The translations under genes and the position numbers were made by a program. From Mesorhizobium sp. Root102 (lineage in GTDB: Bacteria > Pseudomonadota > Alphaproteobacteria > Rhizobiales > Rhizobiaceae): a stretch of 52,992 nt of DNA. Where the stretch lies: the NCBI RefSeq assembly GCF_001425625.1, contig NZ_LMCP01000024.1, positions 1-52,992 of the forward strand. Direction: 5' to 3'. A model generated the notes under the pieces. That model saw only the letters and a program-made list of their open reading frames with translations, did no database searches and had not been told where the DNA came from. How positions within the stretch are numbered: position 1 is the first letter of the stretch; each line of letters starts with the position of its first letter. This document shows positions 44,790-52,898 of the stretch, piece by piece.

Positions 44790-44850
44790 TCAAATCTTCC
44801 CTTGCAAAAACGATCCGGTGCAAGGGTAGGACGGCCATTTCAGCGGCGCT

Positions 44851-44884
44851 TATCAATGCGTCTTGAGCGCGTATCAATGCGTCT
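44851..44884. promoter_or_regulatory. 13-bp direct repeat at 21-bp spacing, candidate AraC-regulator site
   Basis: TATCAATGCGTCT occurs at 44851-44863 and again at 44872-44884, on the minus strand AGACGCATTGATA. The period is 21 bp, two turns of DNA, as in the paired half-sites of AraC-type activators. The pair lies in the 137-base gap between the AraC-family gene and the hydroxylase operon, 60-95 bases upstream of its first gene, where an activator would act. Confidence 0.6.
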
Positions 44885-44911
44885 GAAAAAGGGTGGGAGT
44901 CTGAAAAAGGG
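44881..44911. repeat. Tandem direct repeat after the AraC-family gene
   Basis: GTCTGAAAAAGGG is found at 44881-44893 and 44899-44911 (period 18 bp), partly overlapping the second half-site of the 21-bp direct repeat. It starts 16 bases downstream of the regulator stop codon. It may be a further regulator-binding element or the result of local duplication. Confidence 0.65.
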
Positions 44912-44926
44912 GCGCGGGCGGTTGGT

Positions 44927-45754
44927 TCAGGCGATCGCCCGCGCGGCCTCGCGGTAGAGCGTCGGCGGCACGCCGACATGGTCGCGGAAGAAGCGCGAGA
45001 AATTGCCCTGCGTGGTGAAGCCGAGATTGCAGGCGACCGAGATCAGCGGCTCCTGCGACCACTGCAACTGCCGCACCGCTTCCTCCATGCGCAGCGTGTT
45101 CCAATAGACGTTGGGCGTCAGATTGGTCTGTTCCTTGAACAGCGCGAAGAAGTGCGGCCGCGACAGGCCGACGCTGCGCGCCACGTCGTCGAAGCAGATG
45201 CGCTCGCAGACATTGGCCTTCATCAGCTGGATCGCCTTGCGGACACGGAAATCCTGCATGGTGTTGATGCGGACACGTGCCTCCTGCGGCGCCGAGGCGT
45301 CGGCGGCATCGAGCACGCTGTCGATGAAACGCTCGATCTCGTAGTTGGCGATGTCGTCGATGCTCTCATTGTCGCTGAGGTGATCGAGCAGATTGGCGGC
45401 GGCCTGGTGTAGCCAGGGTTCAAGCGTGATCGCGGCTTGTGAGAACAGCGGCGCGGACGAAGGCAGGTCGCGGCGGCGCCGCGCCCAGTCGGGATCGATG
45501 TAGAAGGCGAGAAACAGACCGGGCGTTCCGTTCTGCGACAGAACATGGCTGTGCGGCTGAAAGGAGTTGATGCCGGCGGCTGTGCAGGGGCCAAGCCGGA
45601 CGGTCTCACGGCCGATGGTCATCTCGCCGGCCGTACCTTCCAGCCAGATGATCAGATGCGCCTCGACATGGGCATGGGTGACGAAGTCGCTTGCGACATT
45701 CAGGACAGAAACATGTCCGAACCGGCCCCAGTAGAGCCTGATCGCTTCCGTCAT
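44927..45754 (-). CDS. AraC-family transcriptional regulator
   Basis: A 275-residue regulator: an N-terminal cupin-type sensor (HAHVEAHLIIWLEGTAGEMT, GINSFQPHSHVL) and a C-terminal pair of helix-turn-helix units (CFDDVARSVGLSRPHFFALF and SVACNLGFTTQGNFSRFFRD, ending GVPPTLYR). The ATG at 45754 has GGAGGAAA at good spacing. It is placed immediately upstream of, and in the same direction as, the molybdenum-hydroxylase operon and probably activates it when a substrate binds the cupin. The two 21-bp-spaced repeats between them are its likely target. Confidence 0.93.
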   Translation of the reverse strand: MTEAIRLYWGRFGHVSVLNVASDFVTHAHVEAHLIIWLEGTAGEMTIGRETVRLGPCTAAGINSFQPHSHVLSQNGTPGLFLAFYIDPDWARRRRDLPSSAPLFSQAAITLEPWLHQAAANLLDHLSDNESIDDIANYEIERFIDSVLDAADASAPQEARVRINTMQDFRVRKAIQLMKANVCERICFDDVARSVGLSRPHFFALFKEQTNLTPNVYWNTLRMEEAVRQLQWSQEPLISVACNLGFTTQGNFSRFFRDHVGVPPTLYREAARAIA

Positions 45755-45935
45755 GGGTATTTCCTCCCGCAGACGACTGGCCTCCCTTCGCCTGCAACGG
45801 GGATTGTGCGGCTGAGTTCGGGGCCGCGTCAAGACTCGGGGCTGCGACGGGGGCGGATGACGGCCGATGCCTGTGGATTTTCAGACTGAGCGATAGGCAC
45901 CGGAACGAATAGCGGTTGGGGAGGATGCCAACCCC

Positions 45936-46703
45936 TCAAACCGAAGCCGTCATGCCGCCATCGACATACAGCGTATGGCCGTTGACGAAGGACGAGGCGT
46001 CGGAGGCGAGGAACACGGCGGCGCCGATCAACTCGTCGACATTGCCCCAGCGTCCGGCCGGCGTGCGTTTTTCCAGCCACGCGGAAAATTCTGGATTGTC
46101 GACCAGCGCCTGGTTCATCTCGGTGCGGAAGTAGCCGGGCGCGATCGCGTTGATCTGCAGGCCGTATCTCGCCCAGTCGGCGCACATGCCTCGCGTCAGG
46201 TTGCGGATCGCGCCCTTGGTGGCTGTGTAGGGCGCGATGTTCGGCCGGGCCAGTTCGCTCTGCACCGAGCCGATGTTGATGATCTTGCCCTTGCCGCGTG
46301 GGATCATGTTGCGGGCGACCGCCTTACCGGCATGGAAGGCGCCCGACACATTGGTCTTGAACAGCCGCTCCCATTGCTCCTCGGGAAAATCTTCGAGCGG
46401 GGCGCGGAATTGCACGCCGGCATTGTTGACGAGGATGTCGATAGGCCCGATCTCGGCCTCAATGCGGGCGACGTCGGCGTTGACCGCCTGAAAATCGGTG
46501 ACGTCGAAACTCGAAGCATGCGCCTTGAAGCCGGCATCGCGCAGCTTTTCGACGGCGCTGTCGATCCTGGCAGCGTCGCGGCCGTTGAGCACCACGCTGG
46601 CGCCGTGTTCGGCAAGGCCCCGAGCCAGGGCGAAACCTATACCTTGGCCAGAACCGGTGATCAGCGCAAGCCGCCCATCAAGGCTGAACAGGGAGTTTGT
46701 CAC
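45936..46703 (-). CDS. Short-chain dehydrogenase/reductase
   Basis: A 255-residue NAD(P)-dependent SDR, close in wording to gluconate 5-dehydrogenase-like enzymes. The cofactor motif is TGSGQGIGFALARGLAEHG, followed by NNAGVQFRAPLEDF, the catalytic serine in NIGSVQSELARP and the YTATKG (Tyr-x3-Lys) pair. The C-terminal FRTEMNQALVDNPEF and YVDGGMTAS are typical. The start is GTG at 46703, 13 bases after the permease stop, with a weak GGGAC site. It is the last gene of the ATPase-permease-SDR unit and probably oxidises or reduces the imported sugar acid. Confidence 0.92.
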   Translation of the reverse strand: MTNSLFSLDGRLALITGSGQGIGFALARGLAEHGASVVLNGRDAARIDSAVEKLRDAGFKAHASSFDVTDFQAVNADVARIEAEIGPIDILVNNAGVQFRAPLEDFPEEQWERLFKTNVSGAFHAGKAVARNMIPRGKGKIINIGSVQSELARPNIAPYTATKGAIRNLTRGMCADWARYGLQINAIAPGYFRTEMNQALVDNPEFSAWLEKRTPAGRWGNVDELIGAAVFLASDASSFVNGHTLYVDGGMTASV

Positions 46704-46716
46704 AGACTGTCCCGGC

Positions 46717-47715
46717 CTAGTCGCTGCGGCGGAAATTGCGGATGCGGTCGAACAGCACCGCCAACAGGATGGCGCCGCCGATGAAGACGCCTTGCCAGAA
46801 GGCATTGATGCCGAGCAGGCCAAGGCTGTTGCGGATCACCTCGATCAGCGCCGCGCCAACGATGGCGCCGAAGGCGGTGCCGACACCGCCGGCCAGATTG
46901 GCGCCGCCGATGACGGTGGCGGCGATCACCTGGAGCTCCATGCCGGTGCCGAGATTGGTGGTAACGGCGCCCAGCCAGCCAGTCTGGATGATGCCGGCAA
47001 TGCCTGCCGACAGCGCCGAGATCATGTAGACCGCGACCTTGATCTGGCGCACCGGAACGCCGGTCAGCGTCGCCGCATGCTCATTGCCGCCGATGGCGAA
47101 GATGTGCCGGCCGAACTTGGTCCAGCGCAGGACGAAGCCGGTGATCAGCGCCAGAAGGATCATGTAAAGCACCGGATTGGCGATGCCGAACACCCAGGCG
47201 CCGCCTCCCAATGCCAGAAGCTTGGCGTGGTCTGGCCCGAACTGGAAGACGACGGTGTTGTTGGAGGCGACCATGGCCAGGCTGCGGGCGATCGACAGCA
47301 TGCCGAGTGTCACCACGAATGGCGGAAAGCCGAGATAGGCGATCAGGATACCGTTGAAGGCGCCGATGGCGAGCGCGGTGGCGATCGAGGCCAGGATGCC
47401 GACCTCGATCGAGTAGCCGGCATGCATGGTGACGGCCAAGATCATCGACGACAGGCACAGCACCGAGCCGACCGACAGGTCGATGCCGCCGGTGATGATG
47501 ACGAAGGTCATGCCGAGCGCGATGATGGCGACGAAGGTGATGTTGCGGGTGATGTTGTAGAGGTTCTTCGACGTGGCGAAAGCGTCGGTGGCAAACGACA
47601 GGAACAGACAGGCCAGGATGACGGCGATCACCACCCAGAAGGTCTGGCTGGCAAACAGCCTTGCCGGCAGGGATTGCTGCTTGTGTTCGATCGGCTGGTC
47701 AATTGTCAGTGCCAT
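46717..47715 (-). CDS. ABC importer permease, RbsC-like (CUT2)
   Basis: A 332-residue membrane permease with the ribose-type blocks: TFVAIIALGMTFVIITGGID followed by LSVGSVLCLSSM, AFNGILIAYLGFPPFVVTLG, the cytoplasmic loop FAIGGNEHAATLTGVPV and GGANLAGGVGTAFGAIVGAA. About ten hydrophobic helices. The ATG at 47715 follows the ATPase stop by 41 bases. Being the only permease of this unit, it probably forms a homodimer. The binding protein is encoded on the other side of the divergent promoter at 48966. Confidence 0.94.
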   Translation of the reverse strand: MALTIDQPIEHKQQSLPARLFASQTFWVVIAVILACLFLSFATDAFATSKNLYNITRNITFVAIIALGMTFVIITGGIDLSVGSVLCLSSMILAVTMHAGYSIEVGILASIATALAIGAFNGILIAYLGFPPFVVTLGMLSIARSLAMVASNNTVVFQFGPDHAKLLALGGGAWVFGIANPVLYMILLALITGFVLRWTKFGRHIFAIGGNEHAATLTGVPVRQIKVAVYMISALSAGIAGIIQTGWLGAVTTNLGTGMELQVIAATVIGGANLAGGVGTAFGAIVGAALIEVIRNSLGLLGINAFWQGVFIGGAILLAVLFDRIRNFRRSD

Positions 47716-47756
47716 CGTCGACCTTCATCTGCTGTGCGTGGTGGGATTCGCTGAAA

Positions 47757-48497
47757 TCAAACCTGTTCGATGGCGCCGGTGATCAGCCCGGTGACTTCCT
47801 CGGGCGAACTCGACGCAATCGTCTTGTCGGCGACCTTGCGGCCGCGCCGCATGACGATGACGCGGTCGGCAACGGTGAAGACGTCTGGCATGCGATGACT
47901 GATCAGCACCACTGATATGCCCTGGTCGCGCAAATGGCGGATCAGATTCAGCACCTCGGCCACCTGGCGCACCGAGATCGCCGCCGTCGGCTCGTCCATC
48001 AGCACGATCTTGGCCTGCGACAGCATGGTGCGGGCGATCGCCACCGCCTGGCGCTGGCCGCCCGACATCTGCTTGACGAGGTCGCGCGGACGCGTCTCGG
48101 ACTTCAATTCGGCGAAGAGCTGGCCGGCGCGCCTATACATCGTCGCATAGTCGAGGATGCGGAACGGCCCGACGCCACGCCGCAGCTCGCGGCCAAGATA
48201 GACATTGGCGGCGGCGGTCAGATTGTTGCAGAGCGCAAGGTCCTGGTGGACGATCTCGATGCCGTGCTGGCGGGCGTCCGCCGGCTTGTGCAGGATCAAT
48301 TCCTTGCCATCCATGTGCATGGTTCCATGGCTCGGGCGGAAATTGCCGGCGATCATCTTGACCAGTGTCGACTTGCCGGCGCCGTTGTCGCCCATCAGGC
48401 CGACCACCTGTCCTGGCTCGATCGACAGCGACACGTCGTTGACCGCCTGGATGGCGCCGAAATGCTTCGAGATGTTGGTGAGTTCGAGAACCGCCAC
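47757..48497 (-). CDS. ABC importer ATPase, single-domain FrcA-like
   Basis: A 246-residue ATPase with Walker A GDNGAGKST, Q-loop IVHQDLALCNNLTAA, signature MSGGQRQ, Walker B IVLMDEPTAAI and switch LISHRM. It has only one ATPase domain, whereas most ribose-type importers use a two-domain RbsA; single-domain forms such as the fructose importer FrcA are known from rhizobia. It is the first gene of the minus-strand unit and shares a divergent control region with the binding-protein gene. Confidence 0.94.
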   Translation of the reverse strand: MAVLELTNISKHFGAIQAVNDVSLSIEPGQVVGLMGDNGAGKSTLVKMIAGNFRPSHGTMHMDGKELILHKPADARQHGIEIVHQDLALCNNLTAAANVYLGRELRRGVGPFRILDYATMYRRAGQLFAELKSETRPRDLVKQMSGGQRQAVAIARTMLSQAKIVLMDEPTAAISVRQVAEVLNLIRHLRDQGISVVLISHRMPDVFTVADRVIVMRRGRKVADKTIASSSPEEVTGLITGAIEQV

Positions 48498-48604
48498 CAG
48501 CCTTTGCCTCCCCGTGCTTGCGGCCTGCTGCTGTTCCCGGCGTGAATGCCGGCGCTGCTTTGGCCCCGCTGTCCCCAGCTCCTCCCGAAGACAGCGTTAG
48601 CGTT

Positions 48605-48632
48605 CTTTTACGCAAAAGCCGGCGCGCGTCAA
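48605..48632 (-). promoter_or_regulatory. Predicted promoter of the ATPase-permease-SDR unit
   Basis: On the minus strand TTGACG (48632-48627), a 16-base spacer and TAAAAG (48610-48605). It is about 110 bases upstream of the ATPase start and directly adjacent to an operator-like site at 48635-48649. Confidence 0.4.
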
Positions 48633-48634
48633 TC

Positions 48635-48649
48635 AATTGTCGGACGATT
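48635..48649. promoter_or_regulatory. Operator-like site 1, TTGT-N3-ACAA type
   Basis: AATTGTCGGACGATT is a palindrome with one mismatch around a central G. It matches the perfect palindrome at 51956-51970 in its TTGTC-N-GAC core. It lies just upstream of the -35 box of the minus-strand promoter. The nearby FadR-type GntR gene is the likely binder. Confidence 0.5.
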
Positions 48650-48675
48650 TGAGCAAGGACTATTTTAAAAATCAG

Positions 48676-48690
48676 TTTTGTAGGACAAAT
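48676..48690. promoter_or_regulatory. Operator-like site 2, TTGT-N3-ACAA type
   Basis: TTTTGTAGGACAAAT contains TTTGT-AGG-ACAAA, a perfect 5+5 inverted repeat with a three-base centre. It stands 41 bp from site 1 (centre to centre) and just before the predicted plus-strand promoter TTGACG-17-TTAGCT at 48696-48724. The rest of the 468-base divergent gap 48498-48965 holds no gene that I can support. Confidence 0.55.
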
Positions 48691-48965
48691 AGCATTGACG
48701 TTGGCTGCAAGCCGATATTAGCTGAGCGCCGGAGGAGATTATGCCGATCCCTGCTGGCGGTTTGCCGGACGGAATCGGCGGAGGTTTCACGGTCTAGGAT
48801 CCGGCGGCACCTTGTGTGTTTGAGCTGATTTGAAGCCGCATCTGGAAATGCTTATCGATCTGTCCTGGCGACATGAGCGCTCGCGAGACGAACGTCTGTC
48901 ATCACGCATCCGGTCGATCTGTGTGGCGGGCACGCCGTGTCCGTCTGTTTCAAGGGAGGACTGAC

Positions 48966-49955
48966 ATGAGGAAAACACTTTTGCTTGCCGCCGTCGCCGC
49001 CATGGCGTTGGGCGCCGGGCCGGCTTTGGCCAAGAAACAGCTCGTCATTGTCGTGAAGGGTCTCGACAATCCGTTCTTCGAGGCCATCCATCAGGGCTGC
49101 GAGAAATGGAACAAGGAAAACGCCAGCTCGGAATATGAATGCTTCTACACCGGTCCGGCATCGACCTCGGACGAAGCCGGCGAGGCGCAGATCGTCCAGG
49201 ACATGCTGAGCAAGGCCGACACGGTGGCGATGGCGATTTCGCCGTCCAACGCTCCGCTGATCGCGCAGACTATCAAGACCGCCAATCCGACGATCCCGAT
49301 CATGACGGTCGATGCCGATCTCAGCAAGGAAGATGCAGCCCTTCGCAAGACCTATCTCGGCACCGACAACTATCTGATGGGCAAGAAGATCGGCGAGTAC
49401 ATCAAGAAGGGCAAGCCGAACGGCGGCACTATCTGTACGATCGAGGGCAATCCCGCGGCCGACAACATCCTGCGCCGTGCCCAGGGCATGCGCGACGCAT
49501 TGTCGGGCAAGGACGGCCTTGCCGCACTGGCGGGTGAAGGTGGCTGGACCGAAGTCGCCGGCTGCCCGGTTTTCACCAATGACGACGGCGCCAAGGGCGT
49601 GCAGGCAATGACCGACATCCTCGCCGCCAATCCCAAGCTCGATGCATTCGGCATCATGGGCGGCTGGCCGCTGTTCGGTGCGCCGCAACCTTACCGCGAC
49701 CTGATCGGGCCGCTCAAGGACAGACTGGCCAGCAACGACTTCGTCATCGGCGCCGCCGACACGATCGGCGACGAAGTGGCGATCGCCAAGGATGGCCTTG
49801 TGACCGCGCTGGTCGGTCAGCGGCCGTTCGAAATGGGCTACAAGGCACCGTCGGTGATGATCGACCTGATCGAAGGCAAGGCCGTCGCCGATCCGGTGTT
49901 CACCGGCCTCGACGAGTGCACCAAGGAGACGGTCGACACCTGCATCCAGAAGTAG
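48966..49955 (+). CDS. Periplasmic sugar-binding protein, RbsB-like
   Basis: A 329-residue protein with signal peptide MRKTLLLAAVAAMALGAGPA (cleavage after ALA) and a type I periplasmic-binding domain: LVIVVKGLDNPFFEAIHQGC, DTVAMAISPSNAPLIAQTIK, IMTVDADLSKEDA, YLGTDNYLMGKKIGEYI and the late GAADTIGDEVAIAKDGLVTA block. AGGGAGGA stands upstream of the ATG. It serves the permease and ATPase encoded divergently. The protein carries cysteines in pairs (GCEKW, CFYTG, GCPVF, ECTKETVDTC) that could form disulfides. Confidence 0.94.
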   Translation: MRKTLLLAAVAAMALGAGPALAKKQLVIVVKGLDNPFFEAIHQGCEKWNKENASSEYECFYTGPASTSDEAGEAQIVQDMLSKADTVAMAISPSNAPLIAQTIKTANPTIPIMTVDADLSKEDAALRKTYLGTDNYLMGKKIGEYIKKGKPNGGTICTIEGNPAADNILRRAQGMRDALSGKDGLAALAGEGGWTEVAGCPVFTNDDGAKGVQAMTDILAANPKLDAFGIMGGWPLFGAPQPYRDLIGPLKDRLASNDFVIGAADTIGDEVAIAKDGLVTALVGQRPFEMGYKAPSVMIDLIEGKAVADPVFTGLDECTKETVDTCIQK

Positions 49956-49966
49956 GTTCTCGATTT

Positions 49967-49992
49967 CGGGACGCTCGGCAACGGGCGTCCCG
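49967..49992 (+). terminator. Possible terminator of the binding-protein gene
   Basis: CGGGACGC (49967-49974) pairs with GCGTCCCG (49985-49992) across a ten-base loop, 12 bases after the stop. Only TCAATT follows, so termination may be partial. Confidence 0.5.
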
Positions 49993-50136
49993 TCAATTCC
50001 TGGACGGACGCAATGGTTGTGGCGACAGGCGCCGGCTTTCGCGCGTCCATGGTCTGGATTTTTCGGCAACGAGATCGGCGCGCCGCGCAGGTTCGGGCCA
50101 ATCCGCACGACAGACGGCCGACGCATTGGAACGTGA

Positions 50137-50919
50137 ATGCCGGACGAGAAGTCAAAGAAGCGAGCCGCCTGGGCCAAGGCAGAAGCCAGCTCCCGTCCGG
50201 CCATCATGCGCAAGGCTGGGGCCGCGCACTTTGCGGGAGCCAGCGTCCATGTCTCGCTGGCCGGCGAGATTGGCCTGCGGATCGTGCGTGGCGACTATCC
50301 GCCCGGCACCATCCTGCCCAACGAGGCCAAATGGGCCGATATCTTCAATGTCAGCCGTTCAGCCGTGCGCGAAGCCATCAAGATGCTGATGGCAAAAAGC
50401 CTGTTGGCATCGCGCCCCAAGATCGGCAGCTGGGTCGAGCCGAAGGAGCGTTGGAACCTGCTCGACCGCGACGTGTTGGCCTGGTATGCGACCGCGCCCG
50501 ACCGCGAGGCGTTCCTGCGCACCGTGCAGGAGTTTCGCCACATCATCGAGCCGGAAGCGTCGGCCTTTGCCGCCACGCGGCGCAGTGACGAGCAGATGGT
50601 GGAGATCAGCCAAGCCTGCCGCGAAATGGGCGAGGCCTTGAGCCTGCAGGAGCGTATCCGCGCCGACACGCGTTTTCATCTGGCTATCCTGCGCGCCTCC
50701 GGCAACGACCTGTTGGTGCCGCTCGGCGTGTTGATCGAATCGGCGCTCGACCATCTCTTCGCGTTCACCACGCAGCAGATCGGCGATCAGCGGCAGGCGC
50801 AGAAGCTGCATGAAGCGATTGAGAAGAACATCCGCTTGCAGCGCCCTGCAGCCGCGCGCAACGCCGTGCACAAGCTGCTTGCAAACACCGACGATGGGAT
50901 CGGCCGGTCAAGGCGGTGA
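50137..50919 (+). CDS. GntR-family transcriptional regulator, FadR subfamily
   Basis: A 260-residue regulator. The winged helix is LAGEIGLRIVRGDYPPGTIL, then NEAKWADIFNVSRSAVREAI and LLASRPKIGSWV; the C-terminal all-helical FCD domain has the metal/ligand residues in REFRH-like EFRHIIEPEASAFAA, DTRFHLAILRASGN and the final HEAI helix. The first 35 residues are basic and extra; a start at 50206 is also possible. FadR-type regulators bind TTGT-N3-ACAA-like palindromes; three such sites occur at the promoters on either side of this gene. It probably represses both divergons until a sugar-acid ligand binds. Confidence 0.93.
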   Translation: MPDEKSKKRAAWAKAEASSRPAIMRKAGAAHFAGASVHVSLAGEIGLRIVRGDYPPGTILPNEAKWADIFNVSRSAVREAIKMLMAKSLLASRPKIGSWVEPKERWNLLDRDVLAWYATAPDREAFLRTVQEFRHIIEPEASAFAATRRSDEQMVEISQACREMGEALSLQERIRADTRFHLAILRASGNDLLVPLGVLIESALDHLFAFTTQQIGDQRQAQKLHEAIEKNIRLQRPAAARNAVHKLLANTDDGIGRSRR

Positions 50920-50943
50920 TCGGCACCTTTGCTTCGTAATCCC

Positions 50944-51882
50944 TCAAATCGTTTGTTTCTTGCCATCCTTCGTCGGCATCAGATCGACGCCGTTCACCTT
51001 GCCGATATGCGTTGCCAGCATGGGCACGAACTGCTCCGCCGGACCGGTGGCGTGAGCGCCGGCGAAGGAGTTCTTGGTGGCGTTGCCGAGGGGGTTGGCG
51101 ATCCCCGCCGCACCGGCCATCGATTCCAGATAGGTCAGGTCCTTGAAGGCGTTGGCGATGGTGAATTTGTGAGCGTCGCGGTCGCCCTCCAGCGTCCAGC
51201 GCATGAAGGTCTGGTAGAAGCCGCAATCCATGCGGCCGTTGCGGATGACGCTGTCGAAGCGCGGCGGCGAGATGCCGACCTTCTCAGCCAGCGCCAGCGC
51301 CTCGGAATAGATCGCGGCGTAGCCGAGCGAGATGAAATTGTTGAGCAGCTTCATGCGGTGGCCGTCGCCGGTGTCGCCGATATGGACGATGCGGCCGGCC
51401 CAGGTTTCGATCACCGGCTTCACCCTGGCAAAGAGGGCGTCCGGCGCGCCGACCATGGCGTCGAGCGTGCCTTCCCAGGCCTCCTTCGGTGTGCGGCTGA
51501 GCGGTGCGTCGACAAAATCGATGCCGAGCGCCTTGAGCTCAGTCGCCAGTGCCACCGTCGAGACCGGATCGGAGGTCGAGCAGTCGACGACGACCGAGCC
51601 CTTCTTCAAGCCCTCCTTGAGGCCGCCGGGGCCGCGAATGATAGCTTCGACCTCGCGTGAGCCGGTGACGCAGATGAAGACGATTGTCGATGCCGCCGCG
51701 ACATCACGCGAGGTCGATGCTTCCTTCGCACCTCGACCGAGCAGGTCCTCCGCCGGCTTGCGGTTCTTGCGGCCGAGAAAGGTCAGGCTGTACCCCTTGT
51801 CGACGATGTTCTTGGCGATCCCGTGCCCCATCAGACCAAGGCCAATGAAGCCGATCTTTTCGCTCGCGGCAGTCGTGTTCAT
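50944..51882 (-). CDS. 3-hydroxyisobutyrate-dehydrogenase-family beta-hydroxyacid dehydrogenase
   Basis: A 312-residue NAD(P)-dependent enzyme. The Rossmann motif IGFIGLGLMGHGIAKNIVDK, substrate motif FVDAPLSRTPKEAWEGTLD and the catalytic lysine in GHRMKLLNNFISLGYAAI identify the beta-hydroxyacid dehydrogenases (HIBADH, tartronate semialdehyde reductase, threonate dehydrogenase LtnD). The start at 51882 follows AGGAC; upstream in-frame codons overlap the control region. It is divergent to the epimerase gene and shares its operator, which suggests oxidation of a 3-hydroxy sugar acid within this pathway. Confidence 0.92.
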   Translation of the reverse strand: MNTTAASEKIGFIGLGLMGHGIAKNIVDKGYSLTFLGRKNRKPAEDLLGRGAKEASTSRDVAAASTIVFICVTGSREVEAIIRGPGGLKEGLKKGSVVVDCSTSDPVSTVALATELKALGIDFVDAPLSRTPKEAWEGTLDAMVGAPDALFARVKPVIETWAGRIVHIGDTGDGHRMKLLNNFISLGYAAIYSEALALAEKVGISPPRFDSVIRNGRMDCGFYQTFMRWTLEGDRDAHKFTIANAFKDLTYLESMAGAAGIANPLGNATKNSFAGAHATGPAEQFVPMLATHIGKVNGVDLMPTKDGKKQTI

Positions 51883-51949
51883 GTCTTCAAGTCCTGTTGC
51901 AATGATTGATGTCAGGCGCTGCCGTTTTGCAGGCGAGGGTGGTTGCGGA

Positions 51950-51978
51950 TTGCGATATTGTCTGACAATACACATAAA
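51950..51978 (+). promoter_or_regulatory. Promoter of the epimerase gene with operator in its spacer
   Basis: TTGCGA (51950-51955), a 17-base spacer and CATAAA (51973-51978). The spacer begins with the perfect 15-bp palindrome TATTGTCTGACAATA (51956-51970), so a repressor bound there would exclude RNA polymerase. The palindrome has the FadR-type TTGT-N3-ACAA core and shares it with the two sites near 48640 and 48683. Confidence 0.65.
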
Positions 51979-52001
51979 TCCCAGAGGATGTGGAGAACAA
52001 A

Positions 52002-52898
52002 ATGACGAAGCGGATCATGTTCACCGGCGGCAGCGGCAAGGCCGGACGCCATGTCGTGCAGTATCTGGTGGAGCAAGGCTGTCAGGTGCTCAACATCGAC
52101 ACCAAGCCGCTCGACAATCCCAAGGTGCGCACGCTGATCACCGACATCACCGACAGCGGGCAGGTATTCAACGCGCTGTCGAGCTATATGGGCCTGCACG
52201 AATTCGACCCGTCGCTGCGCCCGCAGCCGGTCGATGCCGTGGTGCATTTCGCCGCCATCCCGCGCATTATGATCACCACCGACAATGAGGTGTTCCGCAT
52301 CAATGCGCTCGGCACCTACAATGTCATCGAGGCGGCGGTGAAGCTCGGCATCCGCAAGGTTATCATCGCCTCCAGCGAGACGACCTATGGCCTCGTCTTC
52401 GCCAACGAGCCGCGTGATCCCCAATATTTCCCACTCGACGAAGACTATGACGTCGATCCGATGGACAGCTACGCGCTGTCCAAAGTCGTCAACGAGAAGA
52501 CGGCGCGGGCCTTCGCACAGCGCAACGGCACCGACATCTACGCCTTGCGCATCGGCAATGTCATCGAGCCACATGAATATTCGCTGTTTCCGAAATGGTT
52601 CGCCGATCCGGGTTTTCGCAAGCGCATTGCCTGGAGCTATGTCGACGCGCGCGACCTCGGCCAGATCACGTTGCGCGCCATCGAGAAGGACGGCCTCGGC
52701 TACCAGGTGTTCAACGCCGCCAATGACGACACCTCGTCCGACCTGCCGACGGCCGAACTCTTGAAGCGGTTCTACCCTGGCGTACCGGTCAAGGCCGAGC
52801 TTGGCGAATACGAGACGCTGCTCTCCAACCGCAAGGCGCGCGACGTGCTGGGTTTCCGCCCGGAGCATAGCTGGCGCAGATACGTCAAGCAGGCCTAG
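52002..52898 (+). CDS. NAD-dependent epimerase/dehydratase family protein
   Basis: A 298-residue extended-SDR enzyme: cofactor motif MFTGGSGKAGRHVVQYLVEQ, then VVHFAAIPRIMITTDNEVFR, the catalytic serine/threonine region IIASSETTYG and the Tyr-Lys pair in DSYALSKVVNEK. A short DARDLGQITLRAIE segment follows. Similar proteins act as uronate or other sugar-acid dehydrogenases, or as sugar epimerases; the length of about 300 residues fits either. GGAG at 51992-51995 supports the ATG at 52002. It is regulated with the divergent beta-hydroxyacid dehydrogenase. Confidence 0.9.
   Translation: MTKRIMFTGGSGKAGRHVVQYLVEQGCQVLNIDTKPLDNPKVRTLITDITDSGQVFNALSSYMGLHEFDPSLRPQPVDAVVHFAAIPRIMITTDNEVFRINALGTYNVIEAAVKLGIRKVIIASSETTYGLVFANEPRDPQYFPLDEDYDVDPMDSYALSKVVNEKTARAFAQRNGTDIYALRIGNVIEPHEYSLFPKWFADPGFRKRIAWSYVDARDLGQITLRAIEKDGLGYQVFNAANDDTSSDLPTAELLKRFYPGVPVKAELGEYETLLSNRKARDVLGFRPEHSWRRYVKQA

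Noticed and set aside
44851..44911. Short repeats considered as a CRISPR array
   Set aside because: Only two copies each, 13 bp long with 5- to 8-bp gaps and no cas genes.
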